DNA from: Candidatus Aerophobota bacterium
Lineage (GTDB): Bacteria; Aerophobota; Aerophobia; Aerophobales; B3-G15
Reading direction: 5' to 3'
Length of the DNA stretch: 7,897 nucleotides
Assembly (NCBI GenBank): GCA_021163905.1
Contig: JAGGTG010000203.1
Coordinates: 1-7,897, forward strand
Of the stretch, positions 1 to 6,640 are shown piece after piece. The translations under genes and the position numbers were made by a program. The first letter of the stretch is position 1; the number at the start of each line of letters is the position of its first letter. The notes below the pieces were generated by a model, which was not told where the DNA came from, made no database searches, and saw only the letters and a list, made by a program, of their open reading frames with translations.

Positions 1-7
1 GAGAAAG

Positions 8-34
8 AAAAAAAATTTTTAAAAAAAAAAAAAA
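8..34. other. A/T homopolymer tract upstream of ilvD
   Basis: The left edge holds a run of eight A (8-15), five T (16-20) and fourteen A (21-34), directly before the ilvD ribosome binding site. It codes for nothing convincing on either strand. Such a tract could be a bent A-tract, an unstructured ribosome-accessible leader, or the remains of an upstream terminator or promoter region. With only 45 bases visible before ilvD, these cannot be separated. Homopolymer lengths are also prone to sequencing error. Confidence 0.5.
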
Positions 35-40
35 GAGGGT
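35..40 (+). promoter_or_regulatory. Ribosome binding site of ilvD
   Basis: GAGGGT lies 5 bases before the ATG at 46. It matches the anti-Shine-Dalgarno core well and supports that ATG as the ilvD start. Confidence 0.7.
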
Positions 41-45
41 GAAAA

Positions 46-1707
46 ATGAGAAGCGACAGTGTAAAAAATGGTATTGAAAGAACTCCTCACAGAGCTCTTT
101 TGTATGCTACAGGAATATCCCCATCTGCTATTAAAAAGCCATTTATTGGAGTAGCATCCAGTTTTAGTGATATAGTTCCTGGCCACACAACCATGAGAGA
201 TATAGAAAGATTTGTTGAAAGAGGTGTTGAGGCGGGTGGAGGTTACCCATTTGTCTTTGGTATTCCTTCTATATGCGATGGTATAGCTATGGGACACAGT
301 GGAATGAAGTATTCATTGCCACTAAGAGAGCTAATAGCTGACTCAATTGAATCTGTTGCCAATGCACACTGTTTTGATGGACTTGTGCTTATAACCAATT
401 GTGATAAGATAACCCCTGGCATGCTTATGGCTGCAGCTCGTTTAAATATACCCTCAGTGGTTGTAACTGTAGGTCCTATGCTCTCGGGAAGATATTCCGG
501 GAGAAGACTTTCCTATGTCAGGGATTCTTTTGAGGCGGTAGGGAGGTTTAAAAAGGGAGAGATAGATGAAGAGGAACTCTCCCATCTTGAAATAGAGGCC
601 TGCCCGGGAACAGGTTCCTGTCAGGGTCTTTATACTGCAAATACTATGGCCTGTTTAACTGAAGTTCTCGGAATGAGTCTTCCAGGTTCAGGATCGGCTC
701 TTGCCGTTTCAGCTAAAAAGAGAAGAATAGCTTATGAATCTGGTATAAGAGTTGTAGAGCTTGTAAGGAATAACATTTGTCCAAGAGATATAATGACAAG
801 ATCTTCCTTTGAAAATGCCATTAAGGTTGATATGGCTCTTGGAGGATCTACCAATACAGTACTTCATCTTCTTGCAATTTCTAAAGAAGCAGAGGTTGAT
901 TTGTCGCTTAAAGATTTTGATGAGATAGGTAGAAAAGTTCCCCATCTTGTTAACCTCAGACCTGGTGGGGACTACTTTATGGAGGATCTTGAGTGGGCAG
1001 GGGGAATTCCTGCACTTTTAAAATCTATGCAGAATGTGTTATCTGATTGCCTGACTGTATCAGGAAAATCCATACTTGATATTGCTAAAAAAGCAACAAT
1101 ATACGATCAGGATGTGATAAGATCCTGGGATAATCCGTATGAAAGAGAAGGAGGGCTTGCCGTTCTTTTTGGATCACTTGCCCCTGAGGGTGCTATAGTT
1201 AAAAGATCAGCTGTAGCTGATTCGGTAAAAAAATTTAGAGGAAGGGCAAGAGTTTTTAATCAGGAAGAGGAGGCAGTTAAGGCTCTTTTTGATAAAAAGA
1301 TAAAACCAGGTGAGGTTATTGTTATAAGGTATGAGGGACCACGTGGAGGTCCAGGAATGAGGGAGATGCTCTCTCCTACAGCTACAGTAGTGGGGATGGG
1401 ATTATCAAATTCAGTGGCTTTGATTACAGATGGACGCTTTTCAGGAGGAACGAGAGGACCCTGCATCGGCCATATATGTCCGGAGGCAGCAGCTGGTGGT
1501 CCTATTGGCCTTCTGGAAGATGGGGATGTTATTATAATTGATATTCCAGATAGAAAAATAGACGTAGAGATTCCAGAGTCTGAAATAAAGAAAAGAAGAG
1601 AAAAATGGCAACCTCTACCTACTAAGGTGAAGACAGGCTATCTTGCCCGTTATGCCGCTCTTGTTGGACCAGCATCAGAGGGAGCAAGCTTGAAAAAAAA
1701 TAGATAA
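46..1707 (+). CDS. ilvD: Dihydroxy-acid dehydratase
   Basis: IlvD dehydrates 2,3-dihydroxy-isovalerate and 2,3-dihydroxy-3-methylvalerate to the 2-oxo acids that lead to valine, leucine, isoleucine and pantothenate. It is a cytosolic iron-sulfur, Mg-dependent enzyme. The 553 residues match the usual family length, so the gene looks complete. Visible family motifs are CDGIAMGHSGM (about 77-87), NCDK (118-121; Cys119 as cluster ligand, Asp/Lys at the metal site), CPGTGSC (186-192, with cluster cysteines) and GRFSGG (463-468, where Ser466 corresponds to the proposed catalytic base). The first segment reads DIVPGH (42-47), as in the E. coli-type enzyme, and not PCN as in the [2Fe-2S] plant and mycobacterial type. 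This suggests, by family analogy, an oxygen-labile [4Fe-4S] form. The paralogue Edd (phosphogluconate dehydratase) is unlikely given the length and overall IlvD match. No other ilv or leu gene is in the window. A 52-bp gap separates it from the next gene, so cotranscription is possible but unproven. Confidence 0.97.
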   Translation: MRSDSVKNGIERTPHRALLYATGISPSAIKKPFIGVASSFSDIVPGHTTMRDIERFVERGVEAGGGYPFVFGIPSICDGIAMGHSGMKYSLPLRELIADSIESVANAHCFDGLVLITNCDKITPGMLMAAARLNIPSVVVTVGPMLSGRYSGRRLSYVRDSFEAVGRFKKGEIDEEELSHLEIEACPGTGSCQGLYTANTMACLTEVLGMSLPGSGSALAVSAKKRRIAYESGIRVVELVRNNICPRDIMTRSSFENAIKVDMALGGSTNTVLHLLAISKEAEVDLSLKDFDEIGRKVPHLVNLRPGGDYFMEDLEWAGGIPALLKSMQNVLSDCLTVSGKSILDIAKKATIYDQDVIRSWDNPYEREGGLAVLFGSLAPEGAIVKRSAVADSVKKFRGRARVFNQEEEAVKALFDKKIKPGEVIVIRYEGPRGGPGMREMLSPTATVVGMGLSNSVALITDGRFSGGTRGPCIGHICPEAAAGGPIGLLEDGDVIIIDIPDRKIDVEIPESEIKKRREKWQPLPTKVKTGYLARYAALVGPASEGASLKKNR

Positions 1708-1759
1708 AAATAAAACTGTAAGTTAACAACTGAGAATTACTATTACTGATGAGGTAGTT
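1708..1759 (+). other. Short ilvD-hisC intergenic region
   Basis: These 52 AT-rich bases carry the hisC ribosome binding site (GAGGT, 1751-1755) and only a weak 4-bp inverted repeat around the GTTAAC palindrome near 1723. I see no GC-rich hairpin followed by a T run, so no intrinsic terminator is evident, and no convincing -35/-10 pair. Read-through from ilvD is therefore possible. Confidence 0.5.
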
Positions 1760-2875
1760 ATGGAAGCTAAAATGGATGATCCAATTTATAAAATGGTTCC
1801 CACCCATATCTTGAATATAAAACCCTATGTTCCTGGAAAACCAATAGAAGAGGTAAAAAGGGAATTAGGAGTAAAGAAGGTCATAAAGTTAGCTTCAAAT
1901 GAGAATGCTCTTGGACCCTCCCCCAGAGCAATTCAGGCTATTAAGAACTATGTCTCCAAGATTCATCTATACCCTGATGGGGCGGCTTACTATTTGAGAG
2001 AGGATATAGCCAGTTATTTAGGAGTTGATTCTGATAATATAATCGTTGGAAATGGTTCAGATGAGATTGTGTCCATTATAACAAGAATATTTATTCAGAA
2101 AGGGGATCAGGCAATAATGGGTGATCCCTCTTTTCTCATGTACAGGATAGATACCCAGCTTTCCCGGGGAGAGATAGTAACTGTTCCTTTAAAAGATTTC
2201 GGTTTAGATGTATCCAGGATTTTAAATTCTTTAACAGATAAAACCAGACTTATTTTTATAAGCAATCCCAACAATCCAACCGGAACAATCTTAAAAAGCA
2301 AAGAAATGCAGGAGCTTATCCAAAATCTTCCCCCAGGTACCATTGTTATCTCGGATGAGGCTTACCATGAGTATGTAGATGATTCAGAGTATCCTGATAC
2401 CTTAACCTGGGTAAAAGAGGGCAAGAACATTATTGTTCTTCGAACTTTCTCAAAGATCTATGGACTGGCAGGATTAAGGGTGGGATACGCTATTGCAAAA
2501 AAACAAATTATCTCTATCCTTAATAAAGTTCGTCCTCCCTTTAACGTTAATTCTTTAGCACAGGTGGCTGCAAGAGCTGCTCTTAAAGATAGGGATCATG
2601 TAATTAAAAGTAAAAACTTAATAAAAAGGGAGAAGGAGTTTCTCTATAGCTGTTTAAAAGAGCTGAAAGTTCCATTTGTTCCTACTCAGGCGAATTTTAT
2701 TTTAATAGAAACTGGAGAAAATACCAAAGAGATTATACTTGCCCTGCTTAAAAAAGGCATTATAGTAAGGGGAATGGAGGCTTATAATCTACCCAATCAT
2801 ATTAGACTGACAGTTGGAACCCGGGAAGAAAATGAAACCTTTATCAGGGAACTTCAGAACATCCTACAAAGATAA
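1760..2875 (+). CDS. hisC: Histidinol-phosphate aminotransferase (HisC family, possibly also aromatic)
   Basis: This is a fold-type I PLP aminotransferase of the HisC family, which converts imidazole-acetol phosphate plus glutamate to histidinol phosphate. The 371 residues are close to normal. Motifs seen: ASNENALGPSP (45-55, substrate loop), GNGSDE (97-102, PLP phosphate region), NPNNPTG (169-175), SDEAYHEY (198-205, with the PLP-N1 aspartate Asp199), TFSKIYGLAGLRVGY (229-243, with Schiff-base Lys232 and Arg239) and TVGTREEN (351-358, with the carboxylate-binding Arg355). The ATG at 1760 is preceded by GAGGT at 4 bases; later ATGs at 1772 and 1793 have worse spacing. No other his gene is present. 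The next gene is cmk, a place often held by aroA in related operons, and HisC homologues near aromatic genes can transaminate phenylpyruvate or prephenate. A dual histidine/aromatic role is therefore plausible but inferred. Its 3' end overlaps the cmk start by 44 bases. Confidence 0.9.
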   Translation: MEAKMDDPIYKMVPTHILNIKPYVPGKPIEEVKRELGVKKVIKLASNENALGPSPRAIQAIKNYVSKIHLYPDGAAYYLREDIASYLGVDSDNIIVGNGSDEIVSIITRIFIQKGDQAIMGDPSFLMYRIDTQLSRGEIVTVPLKDFGLDVSRILNSLTDKTRLIFISNPNNPTGTILKSKEMQELIQNLPPGTIVISDEAYHEYVDDSEYPDTLTWVKEGKNIIVLRTFSKIYGLAGLRVGYAIAKKQIISILNKVRPPFNVNSLAQVAARAALKDRDHVIKSKNLIKREKEFLYSCLKELKVPFVPTQANFILIETGENTKEIILALLKKGIIVRGMEAYNLPNHIRLTVGTREENETFIRELQNILQR

Positions 2876-3566
2876 ACATTTTATAATAGCTATAGATGGA
2901 CCTGCAGCTTCGGGTAAGAGTACAGCAGCGTACCTTCTGGCTAAAAAGATGGGGTTTATTTATCTTGATACAGGAGCTATGTATAGAGCCATAACCTGGA
3001 TGGCACTAAATGAAAATGCTGACCTTGAAAATGAAAAATCTCTTTCTAATCTGGCAAAAAAAATCAATATAAAAATATATCCCCTAGAAGATCATCCTGG
3101 AGTAAAAGTTTATGTAGATGAAAAAGATATATCCTCTCTAATTCGTAGTCCACTGGTAAATAAATGGGTATCCGTAGTTTCTAAAATTTCCGGTGTTAGA
3201 AAAGCAATGGTTGAGATGCAAAGAAAAATTGCCCGGGAAAGATCAGTGGTGGCCGAGGGAAGAGATATAGGAACCGTTGTCTTTCCCAATGCGGATGTTA
3301 AGATCTTTCTTGTAGCATCTCTTGAGGAAAGGGCTAAAAGAAGGTGGAAAGAGTTTCAAGAAAAGGGGATCAGCTGTAGCCTGGAAGAGGTAAAGAAAAA
3401 CTTAGAGGCAAGAGATAAACTGGATAGGGAAAGGAATATTTCTCCTCTTAGAAAAGCTGAGGATGCCCTTGTTGTTGATAACACCCATCTTGGTATTTTT
3501 GAGACTCTTGATAGGATTTTAAATGTGGTGAAAGATAAAATTGGTATAGAAAAAAATGATCTATGA
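2832..3566 (+). CDS. cmk: Cytidylate kinase
   Basis: Cmk phosphorylates CMP and dCMP with ATP to the diphosphates, recycling RNA and lipid-synthesis CMP toward CTP and dCTP. From the ATG at 2832 it has 244 residues, slightly longer than usual because about 15 residues precede the core that begins FIIAIDGP. Motifs: P-loop GPAASGKST (23-31), LDTGAMYRA (45-53, nucleotide monophosphate site), EGRDIGTVVFP (142-152), and the RD...DRER...SPLRKAEDA segment (194-212) typical of the lid and C-terminus. The insert of about 40 residues after the NMP site (84-124) matches the long bacterial Cmk type. A TTG at 2814 is in frame but has no ribosome binding site; ATG 2832 has GGGAAG 3 bases upstream and is preferred. 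No ATG, GTG or TTG lies between 2832 and the conserved core. The gene overlaps hisC by 44 bases and plsC by 4 (ATGA), implying coupled translation. Confidence 0.95.
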   Translation: MKPLSGNFRTSYKDKHFIIAIDGPAASGKSTAAYLLAKKMGFIYLDTGAMYRAITWMALNENADLENEKSLSNLAKKINIKIYPLEDHPGVKVYVDEKDISSLIRSPLVNKWVSVVSKISGVRKAMVEMQRKIARERSVVAEGRDIGTVVFPNADVKIFLVASLEERAKRRWKEFQEKGISCSLEEVKKNLEARDKLDRERNISPLRKAEDALVVDNTHLGIFETLDRILNVVKDKIGIEKNDL

Positions 3567-4183
3567 AAGAGACTCCCTGGTGGTATTTATTTCTCTGGGG
3601 TATTGGTTTTTTACTCTTTAAGATTTTTTTTAGTTTAAAAATAGAAGGCGATAGAAAGATCCTTAAAAAAGGAGCGGCCATTATTGTTGCGAATCACAGA
3701 AGTTACCTGGATCCTGTTGTTCTGGCACTTCTTGTCCCCCGCAGAATGAACTTTATGGCAAAAGAAGAGCTTTTTCAAAATACAATTTTTGGCTGGTTAA
3801 TAACGAAACTCGGGGCTTTTCCTCTTAAGAGAAATAGATTAGATAAAAAAGCGTATCAAAGAGCAATTGAGGTAGTTAAAGGGAAAAAACTTCTTGCTTT
3901 ATTTCCCGAGGGGACACGTAGCCGCTCCGGTAAATTGGGAAATTTTAAAGAAGGTTCAATAAGAATAGCCCTACATTTAAAAGTTCCTATTGTTCCAGTA
4001 GTTATAAGGGGTACCGGGAAAGCTCTCCCAGCAGGGGCAAGATTTATAAAATTAGGTAAAATTAGGTTAAAAGTTGGAAGACCGATTTTACCTGATAGTT
4101 TTAGCGGTGAAAAAGAGGAAAAAATAAAAAGTATCCTGCGTATTTTAAGGGAAGAGATGATAGGTATGGGTGCTAATAGATGA
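3563..4183 (+). CDS. plsC: 1-acyl-sn-glycerol-3-phosphate acyltransferase (PlsC family)
   Basis: PlsC adds the second acyl chain to lysophosphatidic acid, giving phosphatidic acid at the inner face of the membrane. The 206-residue protein has a hydrophobic N-terminal helix (about 6-24, aromatic-rich) that likely anchors it. It then carries the four acyltransferase blocks: catalytic NHRSYLD (44-50, the HX4D His45/Asp50 pair), GAFPLKR (84-90), FPEGTRSRSG (114-123, glycerol-phosphate binding) and VPIVPVVIRGT (141-151). It belongs to the short form usual next to cmk in Firmicutes-like operons. The start ATG overlaps the cmk stop as ATGA and has no visible Shine-Dalgarno, so it probably depends on ribosomes finishing cmk. 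It overlaps ispH in the same way. The first acylation enzyme, PlsY, is encoded in the same cluster, so the two could make phosphatidic acid in series. Acyl donor (acyl-ACP or acyl-CoA) cannot be told from sequence. Confidence 0.93.
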   Translation: MKETPWWYLFLWGIGFLLFKIFFSLKIEGDRKILKKGAAIIVANHRSYLDPVVLALLVPRRMNFMAKEELFQNTIFGWLITKLGAFPLKRNRLDKKAYQRAIEVVKGKKLLALFPEGTRSRSGKLGNFKEGSIRIALHLKVPIVPVVIRGTGKALPAGARFIKLGKIRLKVGRPILPDSFSGEKEEKIKSILRILREEMIGMGANR

Positions 4184-5046
4184 GGATTTATCTTCCCAGA
4201 AAAATGGGTTTTTGTTTTGGTGTTAAAAAAGCAATTGCCAAGGTTGAGGATGAGCTGAAAAGGGGAAATGATAAGATTTACTGTCTGGGAGATCTTATCC
4301 ATAATCCAAAGGTAATGGAGGATTTAAAAAGGAAGGGTTTAAAGGTAATACAGGACATTAACCAGGTAAAGGAAGGAACTGTTTTTACAAGGGCACATGG
4401 GGTTGATTACAAAATTGTAGAAGAGGGAAAAAAGAAAGGATTAAAAATAGTTGAAACCACCTGTCCCTATGTCTTGAAAGTTCAGAAAATTGCCAGGGCA
4501 CTTGCCAAAAAGTCCTATCAGATTATTATGGTAGGGTCAGTTGATCATCCGGAGGTAAAAGCGGTAATATCAAATACCCCTACGGATAAGCTTTATGTTG
4601 TTAAAGATCCAGAGCAGGTAATGAATATTCCCCTCGGAGAAAAAGTTGGAGTGATAGCTCAAACCACTGAGTCGCTTGACAATTTTGAAAATATCGTGAA
4701 AAATCTAATAGAATACGGATTTGAAATAAGAATTTTTAATACACTTTGTGAGGTTGTAAGAGAAAGACAAAAGGAAACGCTAAATTTAGCAAAAAAGGTG
4801 GAGGCAATGCTGGTGGTAGGAGGTCACAATAGTTCCAACACAGGGCAGCTGGTGAGATTGTGTAGATCCATAGGGGTGAGGACTTACTTTGTTGAAGGAG
4901 AGGAGGATATAAATTATAAAGAGATTGAAAAGATGGAAAAAATAGGTATAACTGGAGGAACATCAACTCCTGAAAAAATGATAAGAAACATTAAAGAGGT
5001 AATATTAAAAAAATTAAATAAAAACCCAGAAGGGAGGGGAGGATAG
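4180..5046 (+). CDS. ispH: 4-hydroxy-3-methylbut-2-enyl diphosphate reductase
   Basis: IspH is the last enzyme of the MEP isoprenoid pathway. It reduces HMBPP to IPP and DMAPP using an iron-sulfur cluster. The 288 residues fit the short bacterial form. The three conserved cluster cysteines are present: Cys12 in GFCFGVKKA, Cys95 in TTCPYV and Cys190 in NTLCEVVRERQ. Other substrate-site residues seen are His41 in LIHNPKV, His123 and Glu125 in DHPEV (Glu being the proton-relay residue), Thr163 in QTTES, Ser-Ser-Asn (218-220) in HNSSNTGQL, and Ser262 in TGGTSTPE. The ATG overlaps the plsC stop by 4 bases; MRIYLPRKMGFCFG matches a normal IspH N-terminus, which supports this start. The next gene (S1) begins 2 bases after the stop in another reading frame. 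In many Clostridia the two are fused; here they are separate. The cluster implies an anaerobic or low-oxygen lifestyle only weakly. Confidence 0.97.
   Translation: MRIYLPRKMGFCFGVKKAIAKVEDELKRGNDKIYCLGDLIHNPKVMEDLKRKGLKVIQDINQVKEGTVFTRAHGVDYKIVEEGKKKGLKIVETTCPYVLKVQKIARALAKKSYQIIMVGSVDHPEVKAVISNTPTDKLYVVKDPEQVMNIPLGEKVGVIAQTTESLDNFENIVKNLIEYGFEIRIFNTLCEVVRERQKETLNLAKKVEAMLVVGGHNSSNTGQLVRLCRSIGVRTYFVEGEEDINYKEIEKMEKIGITGGTSTPEKMIRNIKEVILKKLNKNPEGRGG
5032..5042 (+). promoter_or_regulatory. Strong ribosome binding site deciding the GTG start of S1
   Basis: GGGAGGGGAGG sits inside the last codons of ispH, 6 bases before the GTG at 5049. It is one of the best Shine-Dalgarno matches in the cluster and supports the GTG start. 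It fits a higher translation rate for S1 than for the upstream enzymes. Confidence 0.75.
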
Positions 5047-5048
5047 AA

Positions 5049-6638
5049 GTGGGTAAGTCTAAGGAAGAAAGTATACTTGATCGAGCCGCTGATAGTTTAA
5101 TAAGGTCATCTGCGGAAGAGAAAAAACAGCAGGAGACTGTTGAGAAGAAAAAAGAGGATGCTGTTAACAATGAAGAAAAGAACATTCCGGAGAAAGAAGG
5201 AGAAAAAGAGGTATTTGAACATCTGGTTAAAAAATACGAAAGTCCTATTCCACCCAGGGAAGGAGATATAATTAAGGCAAAAGTGGTTCAGACAACTCGA
5301 GATGGAATACTTCTTGATGTAGGTATGAAATCTGAAGGATTCATGCCATGGGAGGAGTATAGCTCTCCCTCAGATGAAATTCCCCAGGTTGGGGAAAAGA
5401 TGAATGTATGTGTAATGCGAAAAACTGAAAGTGGTCGCCTTTTCTTATCCAAAAAGGAAGCTGATTTTAGGTTAGATTGGTCTAAGTTTGCCAGGGCTTT
5501 TAAAGAAAGTAAACCAATTAAGGTAAAAGTTAACAAGATAGTTAAAGGAGGATTGTTAGCCAATCTTGGCTCTTTAACCTGTTTCATCCCCGCCTCCCAT
5601 GTGAGTTTAAAAAGAAATGTGAATTTAAAAAAGTATATAGGAAAAACCTTAAATGTTATGGTAATTGAACTTGATAAGAATTCAAAAAATATAGTTGTCT
5701 CCCGTAAGTTTCTTGAACTTGAAGAAAAGGAAAAAAGGAAAGAAGCGGTTTTATCAAATCTTGAGGAAGGGAAAATAGTTAAGGGAAGGGTAAGCTCTAT
5801 AACTAAATTTGGGGTATTTGTTGATCTTGGAGGTGTAGATGGCCTTATTCATCCTGAGAATTTATCCTGGGGATGGGTCAAGGATCCAAGGGAAGTTGTG
5901 AAGTTAAACGAGGAAATTGAGGTTAAGGTGCTGAAACTCGACAAGGATAAAGGGAAGATCTCTCTTGGATTAAAGCAGACAAAACCGGATCCCTGGAGTG
6001 TGGTGGAGGAGAAATACAAAGTGGGATCACAGGTTAGTGGGAAAGTCACCCATCTAACAAATTTTGGAGCTTTTGTGGAAATTGAAAAAGGACTGGAGGG
6101 ATTAATTCATATATCGGATCTTTCCTGGGATAAACGAATTTCACATCCAAAGGAAGTGGTATATGTAGGACAGCTGGTCAATGTAAAAGTTCTGGATATT
6201 AATGCTAAAGAAAAAAGAATGGCGCTTGGTTTAAAGCAAACTCAACCTGATCCCTGGCAAAGTCTTATGGAAAAATACAAGGTGGGAGATGTTATTTCGG
6301 GAAAAGTTGAGGAGATAACCAATTTTGGTGTTTTTGTTAACCTTGCTCCTGGAATAGATGGCCTTATTCACGTTTCTGAGCTTGACAGCGAATATGTTCA
6401 TCATCCGGAAAAAATAACATCCGTTGGTGAGTATATAAAAGCTGAGATTGTGGAGATTAATCCTGAGAAGAGAAGGATAAGATTAAGTGTAAAGAAGCTA
6501 AAGGAAAGGGAAGAGAAAGAAAAAGAGCAAAAAGAGGAAAATTCAATTCCTGAGTCTATAGAAAAAGATGAAGAGGTTGTAATAGGGGATTTTATTAAGG
6601 AAGACATAAGAAAAAAACTGCAGGAATTTTCTAAATAA
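5049..6638 (+). CDS. rpsA: 30S ribosomal protein S1, five S1 domains
   Basis: S1 binds single-stranded RNA and helps the 30S subunit engage and unfold mRNA. This 529-residue protein has five OB-fold S1 domains at about 71-137, 153-220, 239-309, 325-396 and 411-483. Domains 3-5 carry the clear signature (FGVFVDLGGVDGLIH, FGAFVEIEKGLEGLIH, FGVFVNLAPGIDGLIH), while domains 1 and 2 are the diverged ribosome-docking type. Domains 3-4 and 4-5 are joined by near-identical linkers (LGLKQTKPDPW and LGLKQTQPDPW). A charged, probably disordered N-terminal stretch (about 19-68) follows a short helix-like start, and a Lys/Glu-rich segment (484-510) precedes a short tail, IGDFIKEDIRKKLQEF. E. coli S1 has six domains and many Firmicutes have four, so five is intermediate. 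GTG start with a strong ribosome binding site, 2 bases after ispH. A non-ribosomal S1-repeat RNA-binding protein is the alternative, but position and layout favour RpsA. Confidence 0.92.
   Translation: MGKSKEESILDRAADSLIRSSAEEKKQQETVEKKKEDAVNNEEKNIPEKEGEKEVFEHLVKKYESPIPPREGDIIKAKVVQTTRDGILLDVGMKSEGFMPWEEYSSPSDEIPQVGEKMNVCVMRKTESGRLFLSKKEADFRLDWSKFARAFKESKPIKVKVNKIVKGGLLANLGSLTCFIPASHVSLKRNVNLKKYIGKTLNVMVIELDKNSKNIVVSRKFLELEEKEKRKEAVLSNLEEGKIVKGRVSSITKFGVFVDLGGVDGLIHPENLSWGWVKDPREVVKLNEEIEVKVLKLDKDKGKISLGLKQTKPDPWSVVEEKYKVGSQVSGKVTHLTNFGAFVEIEKGLEGLIHISDLSWDKRISHPKEVVYVGQLVNVKVLDINAKEKRMALGLKQTQPDPWQSLMEKYKVGDVISGKVEEITNFGVFVNLAPGIDGLIHVSELDSEYVHHPEKITSVGEYIKAEIVEINPEKRRIRLSVKKLKEREEKEKEQKEENSIPESIEKDEEVVIGDFIKEDIRKKLQEFSK
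5964..6287 (+). repeat. Duplicated interdomain linker within S1
   Basis: Two copies of a 21-residue linker (residues 306-326, bases 5964-6026; residues 393-413, bases 6225-6287) share LGLKQT-PDPW and EKYKVG. They are spaced 87 residues (261 bases) apart, one S1 domain period. This is the protein's own tandem domain repeat and not a mobile repeat. The DNA copies have diverged at many synonymous positions, so the duplication is old. Confidence 0.8.
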
Positions 6639-6640
6639 TA

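Noticed and set aside
16..34. T run followed by an A run as an intrinsic terminator or inverted repeat
   Set aside because: The only pairing is A with T with no GC stem, and the upstream context is missing, so a terminator on either strand cannot be supported.
1708..1759. Possible terminator or leader element between ilvD and hisC
   Set aside because: Only a 4-bp inverted repeat around GTTAAC is visible, with no GC-rich stem and no T run after it; no T-box or riboswitch could fit in 52 bases.
3856..4302. Open frame of 148 codons on the minus strand across plsC and ispH
   Set aside because: It is antisense to the catalytic parts of two well-conserved enzymes and shows no domain or ribosome binding site; a shadow of the real genes.
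4546..4563. IspH DHPEV in place of the GHPEV seen in many homologues
   Set aside because: Clostridial-type IspH proteins also vary at the residue before His-Pro-Glu-Val (for example Asn), and the catalytic His and Glu are intact, so this is ordinary variation.
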